Assembly (NCBI GenBank): GCA_021464415.1
Contig: CM038467.1
Coordinates: 66,283,159-66,347,158, forward strand
Origin: Lonicera japonica
Lineage: Eukaryota > Streptophyta > Magnoliopsida > Dipsacales > Caprifoliaceae
DNA: 64,000 nucleotides
Direction of reading: 5' to 3'
Shown here in pieces: positions 48,403 to 60,900 of this stretch. The notes under the pieces were generated by a model. It was not told where the DNA came from. It saw only the letters and a list, made by a program, of their open reading frames with translations, and made no database searches. Position numbers and translations under genes: made by a program. Position 1 is the first letter of the stretch; each line of letters begins with the position of its first letter.

Positions 48403-48790
48403 GGAAGGATCTAAAGAGGACCATTTATTTGGTCCTTAAATGCGGATCAATCATTTTGAGAAAGTAAATGGATGAATTTTTTTATGAAACTTGGTGGGGA
48501 TGATCTCCATGATTAGTAGATCATTTTCACCAAATTTCATCAAAAAATTCAATCGGGAAGTGAGTTAACTAAACATCTTAAATTTTAACGGCCAGAAACA
48601 TACATATATATCAATTTTTTAGTAAACACTCTTCCCGATTGACTTTTTTGATGAAATTTAGTGGAGGTGATCTATTAATCATGAAGATCATCTTCACCAA
48701 GTTTCATAAAAAAATTCATTTATTTACCCCCTCAAAATGATTGGTCCACATTTAAGGACCAAAATATTGGTCCTCTTAAGATCCTTCCCC
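48403..48790. mobile_element. Complete GGAAGGATCT-family MITE
   Basis: Ends are GGAAGGATCTAAAGAGGACC and the complement of GGAAGGATCTTAAGAGGACC. Internal inverted segments surround 'aatcattttgagaaagtaaa' and 'gtggggatgatct'. Flanking (TA)n obscures the target duplication. Length is about 388 bp. A truncated relative is at 15806-16088. Confidence 0.88.
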
Positions 48791-50164
48791 TATATATATA
48801 TATATATTTGTTTGTTAGGAAAGAAATTTTGTTTATTGGATAATATTTAAGTATAATGCATATTTATTTTCAGATTGTTTCCTAATATACTTCCTCATTT
48901 ATTTAAGAACACCTCTCAATTTCTTCTTACTTATTAATAAATATTAAATAAAAAATTCAACAACTCCATTAAAATTACTCAACACTAAATTACTTATTTT
49001 TTTTAACGCAAATAGAAGAGCAACGAAGAATCTGATAAACAATTACGTTTATCTTCATCGTTATGAATCGTTCGGTGCTAAAAAAGGTCTAATTTAGCTA
49101 CTTTATTAATAATTTAGTTACAGTGAATTATTAATAAACACAAATAATCAACTATTATTTTTGATGCGGGATATAGGTTTTCAACTAGGGGTGTTCAAAC
49201 TTTCTGAACTTCCACAAATTCTGAAATCTGGTGCATTTTATTTTCATCCAAATTTGGTATAGGATATAGCATTTCTAATTTCTAAATTTTTCGGTTTCTA
49301 ACTTTTCGGAAGAAAGTTGGAATAGAACTGGAAAATATATTCAAATTTTTGAAAATACATTATTTGGTGTATAATATTTATATATATATATATATATTAT
49401 TTCTGAATTTATGATGATATATTTATATAATGTTTGTAGTTTTGTGTTTATATCCTTTAAGTATCATTTCAATCCATCTTAACATAAGGTAATGCTTGAA
49501 CTTTTGGTCCTTATACAACTTATTTTTTTGATATGAGATTTAGTACATTGGTTAAACTCATATTTTTAATAATAATGCAGGGAAGAATACTAACTATTAT
49601 CTAGTATTTTGTTGTAGAGTTAAACTTCAAATAATAATAGTGGCATGCTGCTTGTGTTGTTTTTGTGGTGGCGTATTATTGCAATATGGTTATTATTGCA
49701 ATATGGTTCATTAAAAAACTCACAATTTATCGGCTATTTTTTCAAATAATATTAAACTTACATTAAAATTTTGAGAAATTGGAAAATTATTCCGGCACGG
49801 AATTACACGTTGATGGAATAGCTCACTTTGGCATGATATTAGATTCAGATAATTCAAACCCAAGAGTCAATTGGTAAACCCACAGGTATTGTTTTTTTTC
49901 GAAAAAAACTCATTATTGTGTAGCGACACTCCCCATCTTATAAACCAACGTTGAATTCAACAATTTTCCAACGTGGTATAATTGTTTGAGCCAAGCATTG
50001 TCACTAACAAGTACAATGCTTCATTACATTTCGTACATGCTAACTTTGATAGTTGATTCCCCACATACAAATTAAAAAGTTAAAAGGGTACAACCTCATT
50101 GCAGTTTGTTATTTTCGACTTTTGTACATCTAAAATATCCCTAGGAATTACAATGATTTTGCAG

Positions 50165-50823
50165 GTGTTATTGCCTAACTTGGAGAAGTTAGAACTTTGG
50201 AAGGTGCAGAAACATGTACTGCTTGAGATAGATGAAATGCAAGATGAGTCCTTATACAATCTAAAAGACCTAATTGTGAGTCGCTGTTATAATATGGAAT
50301 CAATTTTTTATTTCAAGAGGCTAAAAACTAGGAAAGAAGAACTTGCAGCAGTTGTGCTTGGTCAGTTAGAATCAATGGAGCTATCTTTCATGGATAAGTT
50401 AACGCATATATGGAGGATGGTTCCCAGACGAATTCAAGGGTTCCATAACCTCCGTAAATTGGAAGTAAAGAGTTGCCCCAAATTAAGATACTTACTCTCA
50501 CCTGTAGTGGCTAAAATGGTTGTAAATCTACAACACTTGAAACTCAGCAATTGCCAAATGATAGAACAAGTTATTCAAATGGAAGAGGAGGAAAAAGAAG
50601 AAAATGATGAAGATATTTCTGAGATGAAAATAATGAATAAAATAGTCTTCCCTCTGTTGGAAGATGTAACAATTGAAGAATGCTCCAACATGAAGACTTT
50701 CTGTTCTGGACAGTTGATAATGCCAAAGCTTGAGCGAGTATCCATTGATAGTGCTGAAGTTTTCAATGACCAATTGATATGGAAGGGTGATCTGAATAGT
50801 ACCCTAGCAAACTTGAGTGCAAG
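50165..50823 (+). CDS. CC-NBS-LRR disease resistance protein, exon 2 (LRR)
   Basis: It continues exon 1 in phase 0 after acceptor TTTTGCAG: '...LLFNPQ' is followed by 'VLLPNLEKLELWKVQKHVLL'. About 220 residues of further irregular LRRs are encoded, with repeated 'LPNLEKLEL', 'FHNLRKLEVKSCPKLRYLL' and 'NLQHLKLSNCQMIEQVI' units and an acidic EEEEKEEN run. These are typical of the extended LRR region in At4g27190-like CNLs, where leucine-rich repeats govern recognition and autoinhibition. The exon ends at AAG|GTGTGT in phase 2. An unspliced reading from ATG 50099 is possible but unsupported by family architecture. Confidence 0.88.
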
Positions 50824-50959
50824 GTGTGTCTCTATTTCATGCAAAATCTTCTTTTTCTAAAAAACTATACATTATTCCATTTTTTTCCCTATTTTCTAGA
50901 AGCAGAAAAAACCTATGATGCATGAAACTCACTATCTTTTTTCTTTTGGCCCATTTTAG

Positions 50960-50975
50960 GCGTGAAGATCCATAA
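50960..50975 (+). CDS. CC-NBS-LRR disease resistance protein, probable last exon
   Basis: After acceptor ATTTTAG (50953-50959) the spliced frame reads R-R-E-D-P and stops at TAA (50973-50975), giving a protein of about 1161 residues. The intron (50824-50959) has GTGTGT and AG ends with a pyrimidine-rich tract. The exon is very short, so this model is tentative; reading through exon 2 stops at 50860 instead. Confidence 0.45.
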
Positions 50976-51285
50976 GACAGCTTGGAGTGAGTCCCTCAAT
51001 AGAAGAAGTAAAATCGAAAGAAAGAAAAAAAAAAGCCCAGTTAATTTGTATTCCTCTCTTCTCGGTGCATAAAAAAAAGGTTCAGTTAATTTATTTTAGG
51101 GAGATCTATGCTATTTAAATAAAAGAAAGTCAATTGCGAGCTAGATTGAGAACTACAACAATTTTTTGATTGCTTTAATGCTTTCATCTAAAGGTCCTTA
51201 TATTTAACTAAATGAATTTTATTTTAATGCAATGTTAAATTCTAGAGAATAATTGTATCTACTTCACATTATGCTTCTTGGCTTT

Positions 51286-51990
51286 TGATGGGGTTAAATA
51301 TTAATTTTACCATTGGCCTATAAAGGTAATTCAATATTTTTTACCTCCGGTAAAATCTCTTTTTTACCCCCGGTAAAATCGCATTTTTACCTCCACTAAA
51401 ATCCTACTCAACTCCACTCAAATTCCACTTACATCCACTCATCTTTGTAAAATTACCTTTTTGCCCCTCATCTTCGTCAAATTTACTTTTTTACCATTCT
51501 AGATTTTACCTATAAATACCCCTTTCATTCATTCATTCAAATGACACCAAAAAACATAATCCTTCTCATCCAAGATCCATCCATCTCATCCAAGAGATAT
51601 AAAGCCATTGGCAAAATAAATACAAGCCAATCTAAGAAGAAATAGAAGGGTCTTATACCCTCTATTTTCATACCCCAAAAAAATAGAAGGGTCATATACT
51701 CTCTATTTTCATACCCCAAAAAATACCAACAACCATTATACACTCTCTCTCTTACACAGTTTATTATTTATTCTCTTGAAATCTTTGTAATCCTAATTCT
51801 ATACTTATAAATAGAATTAAGGAAATTATAGAGAGAGAAGTTGGTAGCTTGTATTATCATCTAAATTGATCGCCTTTGAGCTAATACAAAGCAAGCACAC
51901 ACAGAAGGAGACGTACCACTGGAATAGCATAAGCGCTACCGGGGGAACCTACCTTAAAAAAAAGTCATGTGTTCATCATTGCGCCGCATT
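51286..51990 (+). repeat. LTR-like or promoter-bearing repeat fragment
   Basis: C/T-rich text with related 'ttacctccggtaaaatct' phrases is followed by a TATAAATA box (about 51510-51517). A 38-base duplicated phrase ('ctattttcataccccaaaaa' at about 51660 and 51705) and a TAAATA/AATAGAA transcript-end-like area follow. The stretch 'gcctttgagctaatacaaag' to 'accgggggaacctacc' (51875-51955) resembles the U5 region of plant LTRs. No second LTR or target duplication was found. Confidence 0.35.
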
Positions 51991-52197
51991 TATTTTTTAT
52001 TCACCGATATTCGCTTATTGATTGATTAATTATATATTTCTAGATTTTGACACCATCAGCTTTGATGCATGGAGAGTCTTGAATATTTGTTGTGTCCTCT
52101 TTCGAAAAAGCAAAGGTGGTGCATTTATTAGGTTATATTGCAAGTTTATGAAGAATGTGATATTGTCAATCCATTTACCTAGGACGAACTTGGAAAG

Positions 52198-52925
52198 TTT
52201 TCCTTTGAGGCATTGAGAGGTCGAAAGGTCGATCTCAACTGGAAAATGATACCTTACAAAACCAGATGAATGCTCCTTTTTAAGTTATTAATTATATTAA
52301 GCTTAAGGAGATGAAAGGCGATAGTGCATGTATATATATTATAATAAATTGAGTTTGCTTTCTGCCACTACTAAATAAAAAAATTGTTGATTGACTTCTT
52401 CGTTGGTGTTGTTTTCGCATCTATTAAGATGCAATGTCAATTCCAAAGATTTTATTTTGCTGAGACTTGACCCCTCTAAAATGATTGATAGTATTTATAT
52501 AAGGCGAATATAAATTGAATGTGTGTATATCTCAGAGAGAGAGAGAGAGAGAGAGAAAGTTTTACTTTGAGGCATTGAGAGATTGAAAGGTCCATCTTAA
52601 CAGAAAAGCTAAGGATACCTTACAAAAGTAGAGGAATGCCCCTCTTTAAGTTATTGTTATAGTCTTAAGGGGATGGAAGGTGATAATGCATGTATATATA
52701 TTCTAATAATTTGAGTTTGTTTTGTGCCATTACTAAATCAAAAAAGTTGTTGGTTAACCTCTTTTGTTGATGTTGTTTTCGCATCTATTAAGATGCAAAG
52801 TCTATTCCAAATGATTTATTTGGTTGAGAGTTGACCCCTCTAAAATGATTGATAGTATTTATCTAGGGGGAATATAAATTGAATGTGTGTATGTCTCAGA
52901 GAGAGAGAGAGAGAGAGAGAGAGTT
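52198..52925 (+). repeat. 360-bp tandem duplication ending in (GA)n
   Basis: Unit 1 (52198-52557) and unit 2 (52558-52925) match along their length, sharing 'ctttgaggcattgagag', 'gtgcatgtatatatatt', 'gttgttttcgcatctattaa' and 'gacccctctaaaatgattga'. Each ends in a GA microsatellite (about 52534-52556 and 52899-52922). The preceding 52050-52216 has a short open frame with no family motif. Confidence 0.9.
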
Positions 52926-53297
52926 AAATGTATGTAGTAGGCTGGAACTATGAGTTTTATCTGCATCTCTTTCTTGTGTATTATTGTATTAGTACGTTAG
53001 AAATTATGAAAATTAATTATACTATGTTTTCTTTATCCAATTGGTAAAACCAATCCACTTGATGTTTTGGTATATTCGTTGAACTTCAAGTATTATAATT
53101 ACAAGTATTATTTAATAAATTTTTTTTATTAATTTGATTTTCAATAACTGGGAGAGTTTAATTACAAGCTAGAGTTTTTTCATTATACTAGTTTTTGTGC
53201 AGTGCATTGCACTTAATTTTAGTGTTTGACAAGGTTCAGCAAGTCTATTAATGAATTTATATATACTAAAACTTGAATAATTTGTTTGAAGTGTGAA

Positions 53298-56200
53298 CAA
53301 TGTTTTAAATAGCGATAGCGCAAGCAATAGCGTTTTGGTTCCTGAAACGCATAGCGCAAATAGCGTAAGCTATTCGAGACTTCAATGGCGTAATAATTAA
53401 AAAAATAAAAAATAATATTATACTAAAGAATATTAGTAAAAATTCATGAAAACACTTCAAATAACATTAACACAAAAATTATAATTCAAACACATCAAGT
53501 TCTAAAGTTAAAATTCAAACACATCAAGTTCTAAAATTAAAATTCAAACGCATCAAGTTCTAAAGTTTAAACTTTCAAATGATAAACTAAAAGTAATCGG
53601 TGTCATCCAACTCTAGTTCACTATCATCATCAAGACTATCTATGGTGGGGAATTTTCCACTATCAAATATCCTTGGATTTATTCCACCATGTTCTTCCAT
53701 CTCCACATCCTCATCAATAAGGCTCAATATCTCCTTTTTGCTTTTGACTCCACCTATAATATTAGAAAAAAGATTTAAGAACTAATGGAAGGCCAAGTTT
53801 TTAATTAAAAAACAATTATTGCCATATACTTACTTGAACTTTCACCAACCCTCTTTTTTGATGCCAAAGGAGAAGGAGGATCTTCATCATCATCATCATC
53901 ATCATCATGAACATGAACTTCCACTCGTTCATCAGAATCTATAAGATTGTCGAAGATGCCGGGAAGCACACTAACAATGGGATCCCCGGAAAACAACTTA
54001 TCATCTTTAAGCCAAGAAGGCTCCATGGGGAGGAGAGGATCTTAATTCTTTCTCGGTTATCCATTCATCATCCGAATCAATTTCATCAACTACAATAGGA
54101 TCAATGTTGTTTATCCTCCTAATGCTTCTCTCCCTTAGCTTAAAGTTATACTTCACATAGACCAACGCGTTCAACCTTTTATATTCAAACCCATTCCTTT
54201 TTTTTTTTTTTTGTATGTATCTAACATTATAAAGCGTACTAAATTAGAAATTTGAAATTTAAATATGATATAAAAAATAAGGCTAAGTAGTAGAATAATT
54301 ACCGACTCAAAAGTGCTCTAATTTCTTTCTCATCCCGAAGTACTACAAGTAAGGCTAAGCACTCGAATAGCAAAGCTAGTAAGTTCGGGTGTCTTACTTC
54401 CAAAGCATTCCCACCATTTGGCTAAAAAATAATAAATAAAATAGATATAAAATATAAAAGAATAATTGTAATTCAATAAAAATAATACCCGGAGCTCGCA
54501 ACTTTCTTGATCATATTGCCATTGGACATCCGAATTCTCCTTGTGCATTGTCATAGTAGTCCAATTGAATATCGGCCTTAAAACGATCGTCAGAAAAAAA
54601 TATCCTATCCATGCAAGCATAAAATCCATCTTTGACTTCGGTGCAATTAGAGAAGCTATCTTTATAACGCAATTATGGGTTCAAGTAATACCCAGCTGCA
54701 TGTTGAGGATGATGAAGTTATGGAGTCCATCTCTCATCTATTTTCTTCCAAATGGGCATGTATTTTTTTTAACCCCGCCATAATTAAATTTAATGGTCTC
54801 CTTCACCATGTCCATAAGATCGTATATATAACCTATCGCCGGTCTCCCTTTCGAATCAACTTCTCTTAGCACACTAACAAGAGGAACAATAGTCTTCACA
54901 CAAAACGCTACATATGGCCAAAAGTTAGGATCATTAACCACAATTCTTTTAACTACTTTCCCTTCGGTTTTTTGTGCTTGAGGAGAAGTAACGCACTATT
55001 CGGAAGCAAACATAATTTCGAGAGCTCTTTTTGCTTGTAAATACTTTGAAGAGTGAGAAAGGCAGTGGCAAAGCGAGTTACGACGGGGCAGAGAAGTTCT
55101 TTATCATTCATATGCTTCTTCATTAAAGAAAAGATTGTGCCATGGCCATAAATGAATTTCACCACTTGTTTAGCATGTTCAATTGCCTCTTTGAATAATC
55201 TCGATTTTGCAATGTCCTCTGACATAAGATTAATGCAATGTGCTGCACAATGTGTCCACCATAAGCCCTTCCTACTTTCCATAATTCTTTTCCCTGCATC
55301 CTTACAATTTGTAGCATTATCTATGACAATTTGGATAACATTTTTTTCTCAAATTTCACTTACAACATCATCAAGATACTTAAAAATCAATTCTCCATTT
55401 TTAATGCTATCGGAAACATCAACAGATTTAAAAAAATAAAAAAAAAGTACCCATGGGACTATTGACTAAAAAATTCATCAAAGCTCTATTCTTCCCATCC
55501 GTCCACCCATGAGATATAATAGTGCATCCATATGTTTTCCAAGCTCTTTTGTGCTCCTCATAAATAATATTTATGTCATCAACTTCTGCCTTAAGTATCC
55601 ATGTTATTAATTCATGCATACTAGGAGGCATAAACCCTTTTTCCATATTCAGCAATCCCCACAACCATAGGCAACCAATATGGTTCATTTACAACATTGG
55701 AAGAAAGTGGGCTTAAAAAACAAAACGACCAACTCTACGCTTGACATCCTTAAGCAATTCTTTTTTGTATACCGAATTAATGATTGTTTGTCTAGGTTCT
55801 GAACTAACAAAGCTATTAAGTGTGCCTTTAGATTGATTAATACTACCACCAATACCATGTGAACTACCTCCCTCACTTCGAATATTTGATGATTGATTAA
55901 TAATCCCACCCCTAGGACCCTCACCAATTTAACGTAACAATTCCGATTTCTTCGTTTTTATAACTTTATAAATCTGTAAACCTTTAGCAATTTCGTTTTT
56001 CACCTCTTCTGAAACATTTTGGCAAGTTGCAACACCTTTGCAGGTTTGAGCCAAGTAATCTTTCAAACGTAACACCCCCATTCGATTTATAATGGATTTA
56101 CATCTAAGACACTTTTCCCCCACCAATTGATATGCATATTTCCAAGGACTATCCTTTTTAGAATTTGTAGGCATTGTTCAAGTAAAACAAGAGTAGGTTC

Positions 56201-56820
56201 AGCCACCAAATAAAACAGCCTAAGTTCAGCCAATAAACAAAAGAGTAGGTTCAGCACTTCAGCCACAACAAAAAAAAAAAGCCCAGTAGGTTCAGCACTT
56301 CAGCTACAACAAAAAAAAAAAAAAATAGAACAGTCGTAGGCTGAACTTCATCCACAAATAAAACAACAAATAAAACGAGGAGGCTAGGGCTCAAGAAATA
56401 CCTTACGTAAGGAGAGTCGAAGAATGAACAGAGGAAAGGAGATATGACGAACGAAAAAACAGAGAAGGAGAAGCAACAACAAGGACGAACGTCGAAATAT
56501 CAGCGAGAGACGACGTTGGATAGAGGAGAACATAGGATAGACGACATTGGAGAGAAGAGAACAGAGGATAGCCGATGGATGGATTTGAACGAGCTAAGCC
56601 TTCTTAACTGAACTCATTTATTTGACCAAGCTTTCCATTTTTCTCAAATAGTGATATGTTTTCTCCAAATAGCGTAAATAGCGTACGCCATTCACGTTAT
56701 AGTATGCACATCATCAAAACACCCACACTTTTTGTTCCCTTTGCTATTCTTGGCTCGCTACGCAGCGTTAAGGTGAAATTTTGCGCTATAGTGCACTACA
56801 TTACGCTTTTCAAAACACTG
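53298..56820 (-). mobile_element. hAT DNA transposon with perfect 8-bp target duplication
   Basis: Flanks AGTGTGAA are identical (53290-53297 and 56821-56828). Terminal repeats are CAATGTTTTAAATAGCG and the complement of CAGTGTTTTGAAAAGCG. Subterminal 'atagcg' and 'tagcgtaagc' motifs recur at both ends. Near the left end 'aattcaaacacatcaagttc' is repeated three times (53485-53565). It encodes a decayed transposase on the minus strand. Length is 3.5 kb, the usual size for an autonomous plant hAT. It is nested in a Helitron. Confidence 0.95.
53587..56174 (-). pseudogene. hAT transposase (BED - DUF659 - dimerisation), inactivated
   Basis: Read on the minus strand. Start ATG 56174 opens a BED-type zinc finger segment ('DSPWKYAYQLVGEKCLRCK', then 'RMGVLRLKDYLAQTCKG'), with an in-frame TAA near 55930. 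The same frame resumes in DUF659-type text ('TIISHGWTDGKNRALMNFLV', 'NSPMGTFF', about 55550-55430). After a frameshift in an A-run, 'LWWTHCAAHCINLM' and 'VTRFATAFLTLQSIYK' follow (55260-55030). Then come 'DPNFWPYV' (54925) and the dimerisation motif 'WWECFGSKTPELTSFAIRVL' (54420-54350). The C-terminus is acidic (a DDDDDDD run near 53890), and a likely last exon ends at TAG 53587-53589 after an intron with GTAAGT and AG ends. This is the enzyme that would cut and paste the element. Several stops and at least one frameshift make it inactive. Confidence 0.9.
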
Positions 56821-57483
56821 AGTGTGAAATAAAAATAATAACAAATAAACAAAAACAGTAGCAAGTGTAAAACTCAATTAATAATTATAAACAAATCATA
56901 AAATCGGTGTACTATAGAAAAATGTTGTAGTTATATAATAAAAATTTGTTACGCTAAATTTTTTTAGTAAATAGGTGGCCAAGTAGATTCTTGGTCAGAG
57001 AGACATATATAATAGAGTAATGTATTTTTACTAAGTTTTTAAAATTGATAAATAGTTAATTCAAATAAGAGTATGTGGGATTATTGTGCACATTACTAAA
57101 CAATAATACATAACTCTCATATAAATAATAAAACGGTGAAAAAACAAATAAAGGATTTTTATATATAATTATAACCATCTTTATTTTGTGTTCCAGTTGT
57201 TAACTTTTAAACTATGTAAAATTTTAATTGATCAATGATGTACAAACAAATGAATATATATATATATATATATAATATTTTATAATTTTTTGTGAATATT
57301 TTTTGTATACATAAATTTACGGTTATAATGGATCGTGTTTTATAAATCTATAAGAAATATAAAATTTATTAAAACCTGACTTTTAGATATCCAGTACAGA
57401 AATTCTTCATATTGGGGCATCTTGTAATCATTAATTTTTCCAACACTGGGGCAGCTTGTAGAAATTAAAGATAATACCAAGAC

Positions 57484-57998
57484 TGTTGAGGCAGTGGAAA
57501 AGCAAACCATTGTCATTGTGCATTGACTATGTCAACGCTTACATCGTGACGATGTCATCACTTACATCAAGACGTTGTCATCGCTTACATCGTGCATTGA
57601 CGATGTAATCACTTACATCGCTTGTGGTAGGTGAGAATGAATGTGAGCCCTTGGATCATAGTTAGTGGGATTGAATATGGACCATTGGATGTATTTTGTA
57701 ACTACTATATATACCCCCATGCTACTCCATTTGTATATCAAGCCAAGAATTTAGAAAGCTTGGTAAAGAGATGTTATTTTTTCTCCTAAATTAAAAGATA
57801 GTGTAATTGTTCTCTCCTTATATTTAGAGAGAATGTGTTGTATCCCATTTTATAAAGTAAAATCCTCCGTCAATTGTTCGTGGTTTTTCCTTCAATTTAA
57901 TTGGAGGTTTTTCATGTAAAATATGTGTGTTTAATTTTTATTTTTTTTTCAATTTTACTTTAGTTGTGTGTGAGCTTCCATTCACCAATATCTTAACA
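57484..57998 (+). repeat. Probable solo LTR (copia-type)
   Basis: Ends TGTTGAGG and CTTAACA form a short TGTTRA inverted repeat. It contains a TATATATA box (about 57704-57711), and the late text ('tcgtggtttttccttcaatt', 'ggaggtttttcatgtaaaat') is typical of U5 in plant copia LTRs. Upstream 'cttacatcgtgacgatgtca' motifs are repeated. No second LTR, primer site or clean 5-bp duplication (left AAGAC, right AAAAC) was seen. Confidence 0.6.
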
Positions 57999-60900
57999 AA
58001 AACAAAAAGGGATGAAACTCCATAGGCGAATCCTTATTATTACAGTCTTTACTCCTTGCACAATTACCGATATTACCATTTGTAACTTCGTTCAATTCTT
58101 GGAAACAAATCCATACCTAATTGCTATTCGAAATCCGATTGTGTATTCGAAACTTTCATCATGTAATTCTCTATACTAATCAACAAATTCTGCAATTGCT
58201 CATTGTAAATCTGCACAATCTGGATTGTATTAAGGCCAAACGTAGCTAAAGAGTTGTGAATTGTTCAGACCAGCTTGATTTTAATTTCGATGGAGCAAAA
58301 CATAGTTTCCGGCCATTGAGACCTCACAAAAAGTACTTTCCTCCAAATAATAGCCTAATTCAACAGTACTCTGTTTGGGCTTGTTCCTTATCGACCGCTT
58401 CAACACTAGAAAGAAGTTTCCCGGCAATCAACGGAGAGTTTTAGCCTTACTTGCAATCAGTATTATCCTGTGAATCTCCGGCGAGAACTTCGATCTTTTC
58501 CCCTAGACGAGATATATAGTGATTTCGTTCCCCGGAAAAACCACCGCACCACCATCTCTCCGCCGATTAGTTAACAGCCAATTGACATTTTTCCCTTCGA
58601 TTTTTTAACAAGAGTTTTATAATTTGATGAAAGCAATTGAGAAAATGGAACGAGTGATTAAATTTATTTGGATAAATCACAAAATTTGCTATTAACCAAT
58701 CATTTTTTTGAATTGCCGTGTTCTCTCTTAATTTATTTAATTAGTGTCATAAATGTATATTTACAATTTTAATTATATTATTTATCATTATTTTTTACTT
58801 CTAATAAAAGCACTTGAGTCATATATTTTAAATAAATGGCCCTTTAAAAATAATACAAAACGGTTAGAAATGCTCTAAGTAAAACTCACACGTTTATCAA
58901 GGTTTTGCCTTCATAGTAAATATAGTCCTAAAATATAAGAGTAATATACAAATAGAAAATATACGTCGATGCAATTTTGAAATTTTCTATTAATGGTAGA
59001 TGCCACACCATCTTATAATTGAAAAGTAATGTTTATATTATCAAAGAATAAATATTGTGCCATCATAAATACCATTTTTATGAAAACTTTGTTATTCATT
59101 GTTATTTTATCTAATCTTCATATAAATATGTACATTTTTATTCTTGCCTGGTCATTTAAAAATTTTGTTCTTATTTTTTATGTATAATAATCTAGAGTAG
59201 TTTGTTGTAAATTGGCTATGCGGTTTAACAATGACCATTAGTCCATTATAGTAATATAAATTTTTATATTATGCTTGCATGGTCTTTCATATATGTGGTT
59301 CGAGTAATGATCTAGTGGTTACACATATAACCTACTTACTTGGTCATTTTGTCGGGCTAGTGTTTGGTTCGGAGATAATAATTACGACACATATTTGTAA
59401 TTGGTGCTAAAACAATAATGATTGTAAATACCGATAAACAAATTAGCACTGATCAACACAAAATCTCAATTTTTGGAAGTGGAATGCTGTTAAAATTAGT
59501 TCAAATATTTCATAAATTATGGTGAATAAAATGCAAGTAATTGCGGATAGAAATAAAATCACTCTTTTAAAAATTGGTGAAAGAAATTGACAAATTATTC
59601 GTAAGAGACGAAATAAGCTGAGAATTGGGAAAAGGGAAAAAAATAAGGAGGTTTATAAAAAAAATCAGTGAAAATAAATGTAGCTGGCTAAAAATCGGTG
59701 ACATGGGTTGCAGAAAGTTGCTTCCGTGTATATATATATATATATTTAAATAAAATAGATTTTTATTTTTTCTATTAGTATTATTTTGTTTTTGAGATAG
59801 ATTGACCTTGGGTGTCGATCTAGACATACTTCATATCCGGCGGGTTGAGTTTTGAAATTAGGTTTCACGAGGGATGGGGTTTCGGGTTTAATTCATGCCA
59901 ATGTAAATAAATAAAGATATTAAAATCTCATTTAAACAAAAAAGTTGACAAAAACATTTTTTTAAATTTTGTGTTGACATACGAAACCAAAAAAAAAATT
60001 CTTTTCATAAAAGTTTAGTTATTCTCATATTCTGTGAGTGGAAAAAGAGGATAAACACAATCATTTCATATTTGAATTTTCACTTTCACTTTTACTTTTA
60101 AGATCTAAATCAAAATAATGGGCCCATAATTTTGGTTTCGTTTTCCTTTCAAATCTAAATCTAATTAATTACTAAACAATCAAAATAATGAGCACCATAA
60201 TTTTGATTATTAAAAAAAAAAATCATTGCGGAGCATATGTTAATACCAATAACATGTTAAATCCATAATCAAATCTTTATTTTGTTGTCCAATATTGAGT
60301 ATTGCATTAGAATTAGTGTTCCAACAGAAATAGTTTTAACAACCATTTGTTTGAAAACAATGTTAAGAACTATGGATGTCTAAAAATTTTGTGTGCTCAT
60401 GCAAAACTAATTAAAATTTTAGTATTTATATGATTCTAGTTTTACGTACAACAAGAATGTTTCACAGGGCACAACTACAATATATTCATTTTAAAAAATA
60501 AATAAACGTAATTGTAAATAAAAAATAAGTTTTAGAATATATAAATTTATAATGTTAAAAGCAATCAAGTAGTTTAATGGCAAGAATCTCATTTATAAGA
60601 AATACAAAAATTTATTAAAGAACAAGAATCTCTCACTTTATGAACGAAGAAGACAATGACGCTCATGTCAACTTCACAATAGCTGACATTAGTGGCAAGA
60701 AGGACTTTGCTCAGTCAATGGATGCACCATATTTTGACTGATCTACTTTATTCACTTTATTTTTCAGAAGTAGTTGAACAGGCATATTGCCTAATTTTTA
60801 ATTAGACTATGGTTTTGTCTTAAAGTTTATGTTGATTTGATGGATTAGATTTCTAAACAAGATACTGGATTGATTACTGTTAGTTTTATTCGAATTCCAT

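Larger units (their letters stand above)
43572..50164 (+). other. 6.6-kb intron of the NLR gene, filled with repeats
   Basis: It runs from donor GTATGT (43572) to acceptor TTTTGCAG (50164), joining two phase-0 exons. It contains Helitron ends, a 220-bp tandem array, a MITE and many AT-rich runs; (TA)n occurs at about 44424-44446 and 49378-49396. Stretches at 43600-44440, 46200-47550 and 48800-50150 show nothing recognisable. Confidence 0.8.
53188..57370 (-). mobile_element. Helitron interrupted by a hAT transposon
   Basis: The minus-strand 3' end shows hairpin GTGC-AAT-GCAC, then 'tgcacaaaaa', then CTAG at 53188-53191, followed by T. The text 53188-53297 and 56829-57000 together matches the Helitron at 39546-39800 ('aaaaataataacaaataaac', 'ggtgtactatagaaaaatgt'). 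The split is caused by the hAT element. The 5' end is not fixed; about 57370 is an estimate. Confidence 0.7.

Noticed and set aside
50099..50164. Upstream extension of NLR exon 2 from ATG 50099
   Set aside because: It opens with residues unlike LRR sequence and is followed by a good AG acceptor at 50163-50164 that joins in phase to exon 1, so it is better read as intron end.
53907..54098. Plus-strand open frames across the acidic-codon repeat of the hAT
   Set aside because: They are shadows of the minus-strand transposase C-terminus (aspartate run).
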